The notes under the pieces were generated by a model. It saw only the letters and a program-made list of their open reading frames with translations. It was not told where the DNA came from and did not search any database. A DNA stretch of 64,000 bases from Ichthyophis bannanicus. Its lineage: Eukaryota > Chordata > Amphibia > Gymnophiona > Ichthyophiidae. Below are positions 9,029 through 21,540 of the stretch, in pieces. Position numbers and translations under genes: made by a program. Where the stretch lies: positions 723,367,828-723,431,827 of the forward strand of contig CM066036.1 of the NCBI GenBank assembly GCA_033557465.1, in the 5' to 3' direction. Positions within the stretch are counted from its first letter, which is position 1, and each line of letters opens with the position of its first letter.

Positions 9029-11946
9029 AGTATGGGGAAATCTATAGGCGGAGTGGATGGCATTAGGGGTCAATCATCAAAAGGTTCCTGGGTAAACCTT
9101 TGACTTTGGAAATTTCCCTTGCTAAATTCACTTGTTCAAATTTACAGAGTGCACACATTTTTCTAGAAGTTTTTCCAGGGCTGTTTCTAGATTTTGCCAT
9201 TTAAATTTTAGCTGGCTAGTGTGGAAAATTTAAGTGAAAATCCCTGGTCATACAAATGGTTTTCCTACATCTTACTGGCTTGATTTAGGGTCATTCTCAT
9301 CTGCGGACCCAGCTTGTTAGGTACAGGTGAATATTTGGATCAATGAAAATTGATCCATTTTCCTCTATGATGGTTTCTTCTCTTTGATATTGGAGACGAC
9401 AAAGATATTCAGAACACCATCTGGATATAAGTTACTATGGTAAAATCTTATGGAGATGGTGTTAACGGGGTAGAATTTTAGGAGGTTGTCCCAAAGCCCA
9501 CCAATAGACTGTATCTTCTTTAGCTTCAGAGAAGTTTGGTGCCCCCTAGTAGCAAAAGATCCCAGGGCAATAGTCCAGTTTTCACCCATCTTAAGCCAGC
9601 CCTGGCTAGTAATAATTTTCTTTTTGATATTTTACCCTAGAGGTCAAAAAAGATTTGAAGGAAATTGAGACAACATAAAGTGTAAAAGTAAAATTCTCAC
9701 ATAGCCATCAGCTGGAAGAAACTTTGAGCTTATTTAAAACATTGCATTACTTCACAGCCAGGTCCACAGGTTTACTTTACAATACTGTACAATCCTTAAT
9801 TTCTTCAATTGCACTAAAAATCCATCCAACGGTAGCCAATCTGCGACATGTCCAAAAGCACCCTCTCCAGAAGGCATACATTACCACAACGGAGGTCGCC
9901 AAAACAGCTTTAATTACCTTATTGCTCTCCAAATGGATGAGCATTATAACATTTACAATACATTGTCATGTTGCAACATCATAAAACATTTCATTGAATT
10001 CTAATAGCTCACAAGAGTGCTTAGCTATAAAAATTGACTATGCAGTTTAAATGACTTGATCAAACTAAATATGAATGCTGACGTTCATGGGAAAACATAA
10101 GGTATGTATTCCTTTACTGTCCTAGAGTGTAGCATTTTAATACATTTTCTTTTTAATTCAGTTGCAAATAGAAAAGTGGTTATTTTACAAAGAGAAGGTA
10201 AATTACAGTGTGCAGTTATAATTGTAATTTTGAAATACTAATATAAATGGAAGAGTGACACAAAGGTAAGGATATTCCCATAGATAGAAAATAGGAGAAA
10301 AGGCTTACTAAAGAGCACTGCTGTATTGCCACATAAATATACATGCTTTAGCACACTTTTAGTAAACTATCCTCTTAGGAGGTCATTCACAAATGCAAAT
10401 AGGCTGCCTAGACGTGCGAGAGAGAGATTTTTGCAAGAAAAACATCTAGATCCATATTCTGAAACTATGAGGCCCTGCATGTATACAGTGTGAAAATGGG
10501 GATTGCAAAATGGGGGTGTGGCAAGCTGCAGAGACACACAAAACATATTCAGGGAAGGCCCGTGTACATCCTGAGTGTATCCCGTGGATGTCCACATTAT
10601 ACCAGCGGCAAGGTGGAATAAGGCCAGGACTTAAAAGAATGTCTGCTCTGATCTCCAATGCGTCCCATAGAGATGAATGGCTGTGACCAGTCTGTATTGA
10701 ACTGGTGTGTCTGCTGTCTGGGAGAGCACAAAGTGCAGATGTAAAGAAAAGAATGCACAGGGGAGGGACGTTTGTAAGGTTAAATAACCAAAAAACAGCC
10801 CTACAGAAAAATAAAGCCCTGCAAAAACCTGGCTCTGCTGGCATTTGCTGTTTGTACTAAAGGGGCTATTCTGGGCTTCCCATTGCTATGATTGGAGGAA
10901 TAGGGATGATATGTGAGTTAGTTTGAAGTACTTAGAATCGCTATGCTATTATGTATTACCAGCAATTTTGTATAGGTACAGGGCATGGTTTTGGCAGAAC
11001 TATGTTGTACTGTATCTGACTGTAAGCAAGAATGTGTGTGGTGTAAGGGCTGCAGCCTAGCTGATCCACAACTCTGGGGCACCATGTATGCCTGGCCAGT
11101 ACCTGGACCATAGGGCTGACCGCAGCATTACCAGGTGCTGGTGTACATGGGAAGTAAGTTCTGCAAAGCTGCTCTGCATCAACACAGCACCATCAGAGGT
11201 CTCTAACATTGTGCACATTTCTCAGGACAGATGATGATGCTTTTGGACATGTCTTGCTGATATTTGCACTGTTGCATGTGCTCATCCTGATGGGGTCCTA
11301 TCATTGACAGGGATATGTGTTGACATGTAGCTGAAGAGACTCCTTTCAGTGTTATATGGCCCATTCTTAGCATTGCAAATACTGTTTACAGCAGTGAGCA
11401 CTGAAAGTATAACTAAGGTGTTCATCAAATGCCATGTATGTGTTGCTGCAGGGTCTGTCAGGACAAACATCTCGCTTTCCGTTTGCTTTTACTTAGGTGC
11501 ACTTAGATAACCTTATAGTATTATGGGCATGCAGCATAGTAGTGTATATATAGTCTAGTCTGCATGAACGTATCTATTTCATCAGTATTAATATGTTGTT
11601 TGGATGAGCACAACACTCAGTGTGAGCATCAGTTTAGGAGATGTACGTTTTTCCAGGAGAGACGTGGCTGCACGGAGACAGGAATCATCCAAAACATTTA
11701 TCTTTCAGAATATGTTGGGCATGGGGACATACAGATCATTTGCTGCAGATACCCATGTCCCATTATAGTAGCAAGAGCCCATTTTTCCCCAAACGTGTTT
11801 GTGCTGCACCGGAAACGTATATTTCCTGATTCCGGAAATGCGGGTGCGTCTATACCCACGGTTTCGGGGTAGGGTCTATAACATACCCATTTTCAGTTTA
11901 GATGTTTCTGCTGGCCCAATGTGGATGTTATAGAATCACACTCTTA
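9029..11946. other. Unassigned non-coding stretch
   Basis: I see no recognisable gene or complete element. A lone terminus resembling the local MITE ends (ttttagtaaactatcctc) lies near 10357-10374. Short ORFs at 10446-10844 (minus) and 11564-11872 (plus) have no domain I recognise. Confidence 0.45.
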
Positions 11947-12007
11947 GGGGTATGTTTACTAAACCACGGTAGCGGACTCTGCTATCGTCATTTAGTAAAC
12001 ATACCCC
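11947..12007. mobile_element. 61-bp hairpin MITE with TTA duplication
   Basis: The 17-bp ends are perfect inverted copies (ggggtatgtttactaaa and its complement). The centre also pairs partly (ggtagc with gctatc), so nearly the whole element is one hairpin. It is flanked by TTA at 11944-11946 and 12008-12010, the usual Harbinger target duplication. The ends match those of 6627-8555. Confidence 0.85.
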
Positions 12008-12010
12008 TTA

Positions 12011-12349
12011 GTAAATCGGGCCTAAAGTTTAACTCGTATTTGGTTTGACTTTGCATAAGTGTATATGATATTAAATTTCATGCAGAATTCATATTTTATA
12101 AAATATAGAAATAATCGTTCTAATATGATAGAATTTGTAATTATTGAAGTAGTGGCATGATAAGTGATTTTCTTCTTGTTTCAAAGGAATGCTCTTTGGG
12201 TTGCAATTGCCCAATTTCAATCCATTCCTGATAGGTTAATATATTATAGAGTATTTAGGTTCATATGTTAAAAAAAAAAATCAGTATTTAGGAAAAGACT
12301 TGGAGAATGTGGAACTTTTTCAAAAATACATACAATATGCACAGGCATA
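12011..12349. other. A/T-rich non-coding stretch
   Basis: No gene or repeat family recognised. It contains a poly-A run near 12270-12280. Confidence 0.4.
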
Positions 12350-12555
12350 GAAGGGGGTGTCCTCTACAGAGCAGTAGATACAAACCTAAACAAAGGTAAG
12401 GGGGGTAACTTTCATAGAGTGGCAGGTATGACCCCAAACAAAGGCACAGAGGGAGGGCAACTTGCATGGAACGGCAAGTACAACCCTGAAAAAGGTCACA
12501 GAGGAGGTTAACATGAATGGAGTGGTCGGTATAACTATAAATAAAGACATGAAGG
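12350..12555. repeat. Degenerate tandem repeat, about 50-bp unit, four copies
   Basis: An anchor (gagcag, gagtgg, gaacgg, gagtgg) recurs at 12369, 12417, 12469 and 12520, giving unit lengths of 48, 52 and 51 bp. Each unit continues with a variant of ccaaacaaaggcacagagg. Copies are strongly diverged. Confidence 0.65.
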
Positions 12556-13035
12556 CCAGTTGAGATGTGCGTCCCTGGGCCGTCCAGACATCCGGACGGC
12601 TGGGGGATGCACCCAATTCTGCTCCTAGGGGGGCTAGACAACCCCGTGGGAGCAGAATCACGGCATAAGACTGGGATATCCAGGACATGCCCCAATTCAG
12701 GCACCCCAGACGTCCCGACCCTTACCCAGCTAGCCCAGCCAGGCTCCTACTTGGAGCCGTGGTGCCATAGCCTCATGTTGCCATGACACTGGAGCCGCAA
12801 TCCCTGGCAGACCCCAAAATGTTTGTTTCTCTCCCCACAGCTCATCTCCCAATTGGGCCTACTATGGCCAGGGTCGGGTTGCAGGGAGCCCTCTTCACCC
12901 CCTCGCCTCACCTTGCGGCCTCGGTGTCCACCTTCTGTGCTGTCTAGTGCAAAAGGTCGACCCTGAATATACAGGGCTGACCTCAGAATCGGCCCTGTAC
13001 CTCTGGGGTCAGGTTCCCACGCATTCCCCGCCCTC
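12556..13035 (+). repeat. GC-rich TIR repeat family G1, copy 1 (truncated)
   Basis: It shares ordered blocks with 39299-39952: a tctagcccc/ctagacaacccc block followed by a gcagaatc-type block, then gccatggca-type, gccagggtcgggttgcaggg, and ccctgtacctctggggtcagg. No long coding frame is conserved between copies. Neither terminus is clear in this copy, and a LINE tail follows it. Confidence 0.6.
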
Positions 13036-13099
13036 ACTCTTCCAGTGAGCGTTATCTGGGTACCTTTTTACCTCATCATCACCTGGGGCAATATAAGCT

Positions 13100-13472
13100 T
13101 TCACTTGTATTTCCCCAGTATTATGGAATGCTCTTCCTGATTATTTAAGAGCAGTAAAATATTTACAGCAATTCCGCAAGGAACTAAAAACATATCTATT
13201 TATTGACTACTATAGAAATTCTCCTGAAATACATCAGTTGCAACCTATGTAGATATATACTTTACAATAAGGCTCTTATCTATGTCACCACATAACAATG
13301 TATCATCCAATATTCTTTACGGCATTGTATATAGTTTTTGTAATATAGTTATCAACGAGTTAAATGTACATGGTTGTTTTTAAAGTTCAATGTAATGTTT
13401 TGGTATTCACTGTAAACAGCCCTTGATCTCTGGAAGGGGTGGTATATAAAAACCTTTAAATAAATAAATACA
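13100..13472 (+). mobile_element. L2/Rex-like LINE 3' end
   Basis: The plus strand encodes the typical ORF2 end (WNALPDYLRAVKYLQQFRKE), then a 3' UTR with ctgtaaacagcccttgatct and ggtggtatataaa, ending in a (taaa)n tail at about 13456-13472. It is severely 5' truncated, as usual for LINE copies. Confidence 0.75.
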
Positions 13473-14107
13473 AAATAAAAGTAAATCACTAAATAGTAGT
13501 CTCTAAGGGGGTATTTTTATAAAGTAGTTTTAGCACATTTTGTGATAATATGCATGCATAAAATGGTTCTTATGAAACTACCTAAGGCATAAAAGTAGCA
13601 CTGGGTCATGAATGCACATACTTTCACTGTAAAGGGTCCAAACAAGAGAACACACACTCACAAGCAAAGCAGAGACAAGCAGGAGTGAGATGACTATCTT
13701 TATTAAAGAATCCTGACATAGCCATGTTACAGCAAGTGCCCTATTCAAGAGGTGAACTTCAAACAAACAAGAAAGTAAATTACCATAATAAAAACATTCA
13801 TAAAATAACATCATTAAGACCAGGTACAATGGCCAAAAAAATAAAACTGTAAAAAATTACATTAAAATATACAAATATGAGTATAAACATTAAAAGTAAG
13901 TATTTAAACAAGAAAATTGAAAATAAGCAAAACATAATTATTGAAGGATATCCATCTGTCATAAATAAAAATGAAATTAATAGAACTAAAAAGGAAACAC
14001 TGTTAATCATTATACAGTAAATCAGTAAATATACTGTATACATTTCATAAAAGGAAATTCACAGAAGAACAAGAGGACTATAGGGTATACCATCTTGAGT
14101 AATTGAT
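13473..14107. other. A/T-rich non-coding stretch
   Basis: No element recognised. The hydrophobic ORFs on the minus strand (13578-14043) are a consequence of T-rich codons and have no domain signature. Confidence 0.45.
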
Positions 14108-16433
14108 ATATATCTTTATATATATTTATTTAAAAGATTTTCTATACCGCCCTCTCCTTTTAATCAAGGTGGTTTCCACAGCAAACAATCATAAGAGTGG
14201 TTCAAGTGTGTTCATGCAGTGATACAGATTGTGTGTTTGTGGTGGTGTATATTAAATTCTTTTGAGCTATTTATATTATGAGCTATATACATTCTTATGT
14301 ACAGGGGAGGGGGGTTGGTCTTTTGTTCTTGCTTTTTGAGTAGATCATGTGATGTGTCCATAGTGATCAATGAATAGTGTTGTCTTAAGCAGCTTCCGAA
14401 AGTCTTTGAGGTCTGTTGTTAGTCTTAGTTCATCTGGGAGGGTGTTCCATATTGCTGGTGCAGACAGTGAAAGGGCTCATTCTGCTGTGTCCTTGCAGAC
14501 CTTGGTGATATCTTTTGGGGTGTTGACGCGATTGGAAGTGCTTCTCCTCCTTGGTCGTGTGCTTCTGTCTGGATGTATGAGTGTATGTAGGCAGAGGGCT
14601 GATGACTGTTGTTTGATCTTGAATATGTTTATGACTGTCTTATATTTGATGTGTGAGCTGATTGGGAGCCAGTGGAGGTCTTTCAGTATGGGTGTGATGT
14701 GTTCATGTCTTGTGCCAGAAATTATGCGAGATGCTGTGTTTTGTGCCAACTGTAGCGGTCTGAGAGTTTGTTTTGATAGACCAAGGTATATTGGGTTGCA
14801 GAAGTCTAGTAGTGGGGTTATTAGTGCCTGGCAGACTGTACGAAAGTGCTCTGGGGCGAGGAGGGGCTTGAGGCATCAGATAATTCTCATCCTGTAGTAT
14901 GCACTTTTGATGGTTCTGTTTATGTGTGATTGTAGATTCAGTTCCTTGTCCAGGGTTACTCCGAGGTACTTTACTTCCGGTTTTATGGCTATGGTTGTGT
15001 CTTTTATCTTGATGTTGTGTGGAGGGACGAAGTCAGTGTTTCGAGTGATGATTAGTGCCTCAGTCTTGCTATAGTTTATGGTGAGGTGGTGGTTTTGAAA
15101 CCAGCTGGTCGTGTATGAGACAGTTTGTTATTTTGGAGTAATCCGGGTTGTCCACTGTGATGGGTGTGTATATCATGATGTCGTTGGCGTAGATTGTGCA
15201 TTGTATGTTGTGTTCCTTCATGATGTCGCATATTGGCTGGATGTGGAGGTTGAACAAAAGTGCTGATAAGGCTGATCCTTGTGGTACTCCTTGTAGGACT
15301 TTTATGGGTCGGGAAGTGTTGTGGCCTACCTTGACCTGTATCTGTATGTCGGTTAGGTATGAGTGGAACCATTTCAGGGTGGATCCGTGTATCCCAATGT
15401 TCTGAGCCTTTCTAGTAGAGTTCTGTGATTTACTGTGTCGAATGCTGATGAAATATCAATGAAGATCATTAGTATTCCTTTTTTGGAGTTGTCTATGATG
15501 TGAAGAATGTTATTAAAGAGGTATATCAGGAGTGTTTCCACCCCATGGTTGGGGCGGAAGCCGTGTTGGTTGATGTCTAGTGGTGCGTGGTTGTCAATGT
15601 GGTCTTGTAGCTGGTGCTGTACTGTCTTCTCAATTATTTTTGCCAGTAGGGGTATGCTTGAGATCGGTCTGTATGCTGCTGGATTGTTTTTATCGAGTGT
15701 GGTTTTCTTTGGGATAGGTCTTATTGTGGTGAGCTTTAGTTGATTTGGCATGTTCCCTTGGGTCAGAGAACTGTGCACCATGTTGTGTATGGTATGGATG
15801 AAGCTTGATTTGGTGGCTTTGATCCATGTCACTGGGCATGGGTCTGTTGGTGCCGTGCTTGTATTGATTGCGGTGATGATGTGAGAGAGCTGTTCTGTGG
15901 ATGGGGTGCTGAATGTGCCCCAGGTTTTCAGGGGTGAGTTTGGCTTTGAGGTTGTGTTGGATCTTTGTTGTGCTTCCGAGTGGAATTTTTCTTGTATGTG
16001 GTCAGCAAAATTTTGTGGGTTTATTTGCACATCATTTTCTGCTTTCTGTTCCTTGGTGAGGGTTTTCACGATTTCGAATAGCTCTCTAGGTTTGTTGGTG
16101 GATTTGAGTATAATGTTTGTGTGGTATTCCTTCTTTATTTGTTTGAGTTCATTGTAGTGTTTTTGCTTTGTTAGGTATAGTTCCTGGGTATTGGATGACT
16201 TGGTGTGTCTCCATCTCTGTTCTAATTTTCTGATTTCCCTCTTTTCGTTCCGTATGTCTTTTGAATACCATGTCTTGTGCTGCAGTTTGGTGCAGCGGGT
16301 TTTCTTGAGTCTGTGATCCGTGGATTTAGCAGCGTCGTTGATGGTGGTGTTCCAGTTTCTGATTTGAGCTTCTAGATCATCTGTTTCTGAGGTTAGGTGA
16401 GGTATAGTGTCCTGTAGGAACTGGTACTTTCCT
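14108..16433 (-). mobile_element. L2/Rex-like LINE, 5'-truncated, RT region
   Basis: The minus strand carries, from 16433 downward, the endonuclease-RT linker, the RT domain (15374-16069 in one open frame, then 15069-15372 in others), the ORF2 C-terminus (ASRIISGTRHEHITPILKDL and LHWLPISSHIKYK, 14600-14750), and a 3' UTR ending in a ctataccgccct and tttatttaaa tail near 14120-14150. The endonuclease is absent. Same family as 26760 and 36060. Frameshifts separate the blocks. Confidence 0.85.
15374..16069 (-). pseudogene. LINE reverse transcriptase fragment, 231 codons open
   Basis: This open stretch covers the RT fingers and part of the palm: IRPIPKKTTLDKNNPAAYRP, then IEKTVQHQLQDHI, then HGFRPNHGVETLL, and the first catalytic block ILMIFIDISSAFDTVNHRTL. 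The aspartate of FIDIS is the first metal-binding residue. The second catalytic block (YANDIMIY, normally YADD) lies in another frame at about 15160-15190, where one aspartate is asparagine. The role would be target-primed reverse transcription. The copy is broken by frameshift and loss of the 5' part. Confidence 0.85.
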
Positions 16434-16440
16434 GCCCAAG

Positions 16441-16568
16441 ATAGTTTACAATATACTGTACAGTTATACCTGAGGCAATGGAAGGAAAGTCACAGTGAGT
16501 GTTGATAGAAGAAATGGAACTTGAACCATGGCCCTCAGTTTGCTATTCTGACCATTAGGCTACTTTTA
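16441..16568 (-). mobile_element. tRNA-derived SINE fragment
   Basis: On the minus strand an A-box-like tagcctaatggt (16551-16562) is followed by a B-box-like ggttcaagttcc (16516-16527). After it comes the gtgactttccttccattgcctc stretch, typical of tRNA-SINE bodies in amphibians and reptiles. Truncated at its 3' end where the LINE begins. Confidence 0.65.
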
Positions 16569-16802
16569 CAAGCCTAGATCATTTATTTCTCTAGTAACCC
16601 ATTTTTTAGAAGGAGTTAATATTTATTTCCTCTTACTTTGTTGGTTTAGTCTCATGTTTTTGTTTGTTTTGTTTTTCTAGAGATGAAAGCACTCACTGCA
16701 AGATTTCCTAGGTTTCATTTATGTTTCTATATGCCTTGAATCCATCCTGATTTCTCTTTCTAAGGAAATAAATTCTGACTCGTACACTCTTTCAACATAT
16801 AA

Positions 16803-18060
16803 GAACATAAGAGATGCCATACTGCGTCAGACCAAGGTCCATCAAGCCCAGTATCCTGTTTCCAACCGTAGCCAATCTAGGTCATACGTACCTAGCAGTT
16901 TCCCTAAAAGACACAGGTTCCACAATGCTTTTATTGAGTCAAGCATTGATATCCTGGATCCCTTTTAATAATGTTTTATGGACTTTTCCTCCAGGAACTT
17001 GTCAAAACCTTTTTTAAACCCAGCTACACTAACAGCCTTTACTACATCCTCTGGTAACAAATTCCAGAGTTTGATTACACATTGAGTGAAAAAAAATATT
17101 TTCTCTTAGTCTTAAATAGTTTACCCTGTAGCTTCATTGCATGTCCCCTAGTCTTTCTAAATTCTGATAACATAAACAATTGATCTACGTTTACCTGTTC
17201 CACTGTTCATTAATTTATAGACTTCTATCGTATCTTCCCTCAGTCGTCTATTTTCCTTTTTAGCCTTTCTTCATAGAGGTATCCTTCCATCTCCTTTACC
17301 ATTTTGGTGGCTCTTCTCTGAACCTTTTCTAATAATGCTATATCCTTTTTAAGATACGGAGACCAGAATTGCACACAATATTCAAGGTGTGGTCACACCA
17401 TGGAACGATACAGAGGCATTATAATATCCTTTGTTTCCATTTTCCATTACTTTCCTTATGATACCTAGTATTCTATTTGCTCTCTTGGCTGCCGCTGCAC
17501 ACTTGGCGGAGGGTTTTAACATGTTATCCACACTGACGCCTAAATCTTTTTCCTGGTGGTGGTTCCTAATGTGGAACCTTGCATCATGTAACCATAGTTT
17601 GGGTTGTTCTTCCCTAGGTGCATGACTTTGCACTTGTCCACATTAAATTTCATCTGCTATTTTGATGCCCAGTCTTCCAATTTATCATGATCCTCTTGCA
17701 ATTTTCCACAATCCTCTTGGGTTTTAACAACTTTAAATAGTTTTGTGTCATCTGCAAATTTGACAACCTCGCTCATTATTTCCTTTTCCAGGTCATTTAC
17801 AAATATGTCAAAAAGCAGCGGACCCAGCACAGATCCCTGGGGTACACCACTATTGACCTTTTTCCATTGGGATAATTGGCCATTTAGCTGTAGCCTCTGC
17901 TTTCTATCTTTTAACCAGTCCCTGATCCACAATAGTACACTGCCTCCTATCCCATGAGTCTTTAGTTTTGCCAAAAGTCTCTGAGGGACCTTGTCAAATA
18001 CTATATCAACTGACTTACCTTTGTCTACCTGTTTATTCACACCTTCAAAAAAACATAACA
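16803..18060 (-). mobile_element. CR1-B LINE, 5'-truncated
   Basis: The minus-strand RT stretch at 17657-18061 includes LLWIRDWLKDRKQRLQLNG, then SGVPQGSVLGPLLFDIFVND and the catalytic block EVVKFADDTKLFKVVKTQED with both aspartates intact. The 3' end at 16803 carries the conserved cttggtctgacgcagtatgg-type terminus ending in cttatgttctt. Same family as 38370, 45760 and the short tail at 57488. Stops and frameshifts occur downstream of the RT palm. Confidence 0.85.
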
Positions 18061-18627
18061 AATTAGTAAGACAAGATCTTCCTTGTCTATATAAAAGCTC
18101 TCATTACCTTTACAAACTTGCAGGCATTTAAATTTACTTTCATCAGTACTTGGATATTTGTATGCCAAATGTGTTCTGAAAAGAATTCCGTAGAGCTGAA
18201 AATATGCTTGCTTTTCAAAGGTGAGGATCTTAGAGGAGTCGTCATTAGCTGATGGAAACATCTGGGTAAAATAGCAAAACACTGGATAAAAATGAAAGAA
18301 GATATTTTAAGGACAACAAACATTTTTGTAAGGAAAGTAAATAAAAGTAAGAGGAAAAGGAGGTCTCTATGGCTCTTGAAAAAAGTAGATGTAAAACAAA
18401 GACAGCCTTCATAAACTACAGGAGCTTAAAAAAAAAAAGAGAAAGCCGACAACTCCTCTAAAAGGTAAGAGAAGCTTGGGTAGTAGTCAGGAAAGCAAAG
18501 ATGCAAATGGTAGAAAAAATGGTCAATACAGTCAAAATAAAAAAAAAGGGGGGTACAATATTTTTTTCAGGTAATTTAGCTGCAGGAGGAAATGCAAAGT
18601 GTGGTATTCTCAGACTCAAGGGTGAAT
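18061..18627. other. A-rich non-coding stretch
   Basis: No gene or repeat family recognised. Short ORFs on the minus strand (18037-18323) show no domain. Confidence 0.4.
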
Positions 18628-19395
18628 GGGTTGTTGTTGTTGTTAAGTGCCATCGAGTCGGAGTCGACTCATGGAGACCCTCTGGATAGCTATCCTAAAT
18701 TGTGTTCAGTCTTCAGTCAGGCGGCTCATTATTGACAGACTGGTACCCGTAGCTGCTGTTATTGTATCGATCCATCTCATTGCTGGCCTTCCTCTTTTGC
18801 GTTGACCTTCTATCTTGCCAAGCATGATGTCTTTCTCTAATGATCTCTCTCTTCGCATGATGTGTCCAAAGTATGAAAGTCGAAGTCTTGTCATCTGAGC
18901 TTCTAAAGAAAGCTTAGGTTTGATCTCCTCTAGTACCGACTGATTTGTTCTTCGGGCAGTCCATGGTATACACAGTATTCGCCGCCAGCACCATAATTCA
19001 AAGGCATCAATTTTCTTCCTGTCTGTCTTTTTCACTGTCCAGCTTTCACATCCATATGATGTTATTGAAAATACCATGGCTTGAACAAGTCAAATCTTTG
19101 TGTGGAGAGAGACATCTCTGCTCTTGAGAATCTTATCTAGGTCTTTCATAGCCATTCTGCCAAGAGCAATGCGTCGTTTGATTTCTTGACTGCTTGTTGC
19201 TTCTTTATTGATAGTTGATCCAAGTAGGTTAAAGTTGTTCACAATTTCAATTTCTTCTCCTTCAACGATGAACCTGTTGATTATGCCAGTTGTCATGATC
19301 TTTGTCTTCTTTACATTAAGGTGCAGGCCCATTTTGAGACTATGTTCTTTGATTGTGAGAAGCAAATGTTTCAGATCATCTTCACTAAAAACTAA
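18628..19395 (-). mobile_element. RTE-type LINE 3' half
   Basis: Two minus-strand frames give the characteristic RTE ORF2 end: MGLHLNVKKTKIMTTG and LGSTINKEATSSQEIKRRI (19090-19365), then YGCESWTVKKTDRKKIDAFE, CWRRILCIPWTARRTNQS, FGHIMRR and GKIEGQRKRGRPAMRW (18706-19077). The 3' end is a (gtt)n run near 18631-18642 with the conserved catcgagtcggagtcgactc block. BovB-like RTE elements share this organisation. One frameshift near 19085 separates the two parts. Confidence 0.9.
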
Positions 19396-20269
19396 TGGGG
19401 GATAAAACAGAATTGCTTAACAAATATTTCTGCAGGACCACAGGGAAAAACATAAAATATGAATGGAAGTATGGCATACCTTGAATCACTTTGAGAAAAC
19501 TGTGTTTGTGAGGAACTAGCTAAACTAAAAGTTCACAAAGCAATGAGGCCAGATGGAGTACATCTAAGGGTATTGAAGGAACTTGGCGAAGTTCTGGTGG
19601 CTCCACTGTCTGATCATTTCAATGCATATTTAGAGTCAGAAATAGGGACAAAGGACTGGAAAAGGATGGATGTGGCCCCTCACTACAGAAGTGGAATAAG
19701 GAGGAAAGTGGGAAATACAGGTCAGTTAGTCTGACCTCTTTGGTAAGTACATTAATGGAAAGAACAGAGGTTAGAGCAATTTCTCGAATACAATGGATTG
19801 CAAGATCTAAGACAGCATGGTTTTACTGGGTATAGGTCTTGTGAGATGAATCTGATTAATTTCTTTGACTGGGTGACTATAGAATTAGAAAATGAGAGAG
19901 AGTACTAAATATGATGTGCTTAGATTTCAGCAGGACATTTGACATAATTTCACATAGGTGACTTATAAATAAACAGAATGCCCTCAGCATGGGCCCTAAG
20001 GTGGTTGGGTAGAATCTGGTTGAATAGGTGGCAATAAAGTGTAATGGTAAATGGAGTTAACTCTGATGATAAGGACAATACCAGTGCTGCACATATCTGT
20101 CCTTGGTTTGTTCTTTTCAATATTTTTGTCATTGCTATCACAAAATGCCTGATGGAAAAGGTTGGCCTCTTTATGGATAGTATTGAAATCTGCAATAGGG
20201 TAAACACCCTGGAAGGTGTGGATAACATGAAGGATCTACTGAAGCACTAAGAATGGTATAGAGTTTAGC

Positions 20270-20728
20270 AACTTAGATGGCAATCGTCTTTTCCTCCCTT
20301 CCCCCTCCCAAGCCCATTTGGAACTCACTCGCCACTCTGCCTTCTTCTTCCGGGCTCCCGCCTTATGGAATTCACTTCCCCTACCACTCCGTCTCGAATT
20401 GTCTTTCCCCCGTTTCAAAGGTCTTCTTAAGACCTATCTTTTTTGTCAAGCCTTTGATCTTCCCTTACCGACCGATGGTGCCTTCTCCCCTAGCCGCACC
20501 CTCCATCCCCCATAGTTTCCCTTCGTATTTCCTCCCCTTGCTCCCCCACCCCCACTCTACTCATCCTCTTCTGTTCTGTCTTTTAATTGTTCTTTCCTGT
20601 CCTGTCACTGATGGCGTTCCTTTTCTAACTTTATTTTCAGTAGCCTAGTCATTTTATTGTATTGTTCACCGCCCTGACGCCTTGGCTTGGGCGGTTTATC
20701 AAGCTTTGCGAATAAAGATAAAGATAAT
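20270..20728 (+). mobile_element. L2/Rex-like LINE 3' end nested in CR1-A
   Basis: The plus strand encodes FFFRAPALWNSLPLPLRLEL and FKGLLKTYLFCQAF, the usual end of LINE ORF2, then a 3' UTR with caccgccctgacgccttgg and a tail of aaagat repeats. The CR1 reading frame stops at about 20268 and resumes at 20730 (aatgctaaaa), so the insertion postdates CR1-A. Confidence 0.75.
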
Positions 20729-20952
20729 GCTAAAAGTTTCAGGGTCATGTGTTAAGGCTACAAAAACCTAAGGGAGAGGTAAAATATATGGGGTGAGCTA
20801 CTTCTGTGAATGTAAGAACAGGAGCTGGGGATGATCATATTTGATGATCTTAAGGTGGCCAAATGGTAAAAGCAGAAGAATGCTTGGGTGCAGAGTGAGA
20901 GGAATGGGCAGCAGGAAAAAGGAGACAATAGCACCTCTCTGTAAGTTTTATT

Positions 20953-21540
20953 GTTCATGGTTTACTTGCAACTTGCTAGACTGCCTCTCAACTATAATCA
21001 AAATACCTCTCAAAAGCATATTGAAGCAGTTGATAATCTAAACAGCAGAAACGGAAAAGAACTCCAGAAATATGAGATTGCCTAAGATGCCCCTCCCCCC
21101 TCCTTTGCCTGTTCTTCGATTAGGCTATCAGTCCACCTCATCTAATACCCAGCAATATATCTAGACCTTTTTGGAAGCAAGAGAAATAAAATGAGTCTTA
21201 AGCCCAGCCTTAAATTTCTTAAAAAGAAGTTTCAGCTCAAAGGACAAAGGGAAAGTGTTCTAGAACATGGGTGCTTTGAAAAAGAGGGCACCTGGTGGGT
21301 GGATTCTAACGAGGCTCATGTTGCCAGAAGAATGGCTTGCTATGTTTCTGCAGAGACTGGAATGTCAAAGATGTGAGAGAGTAGTTTTTACAGTGAATTC
21401 TTTAATAGATCAGAAGCCAATGATGGTGAAAGGGATATTGCATGATCATACCTATGTGTATGAGTCAGAAGTCAAACAGCAGTATTCTGTAATTTGAAAA
21501 AGTTTAACAGTACAATAGGTAAAGTAAAACATTGCATTAA
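20953..21540. repeat. Unassigned insertion in CR1-A, possibly a diverged LINE tail
   Basis: In other CR1-A copies the sequence passes directly from a cctctgtataagtctttg block to gtgtgcagttctgg. Here about 590 bp intervene. The middle (21190-21300) vaguely resembles the 3' UTR of the L2/Rex-like family read on the minus strand. No boundaries or target duplication were found. Confidence 0.4.

Noticed and set aside
9365..9589. 74-codon minus-strand ORF starting MGENWTIALGS as a possible exon
   Set aside because: It looks protein-like but I recognise no family, and there are no convincing splice signals or neighbouring exons.
10446..10844. 132-codon ORF on the minus strand
   Set aside because: No recognisable domain, low-complexity hydrophobic start, and no flanking signals.
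12288..12704. 138-codon minus-strand ORF with repeated CLCLG-like stretches
   Set aside because: The apparent protein repeats come from the degenerate 50-bp DNA tandem repeat and the frame runs into a GC-rich repeat.
13578..14043. Hydrophobic ORFs resembling membrane proteins
   Set aside because: They arise from T-rich codons in an A/T-rich stretch; no family motif or start context supports them.
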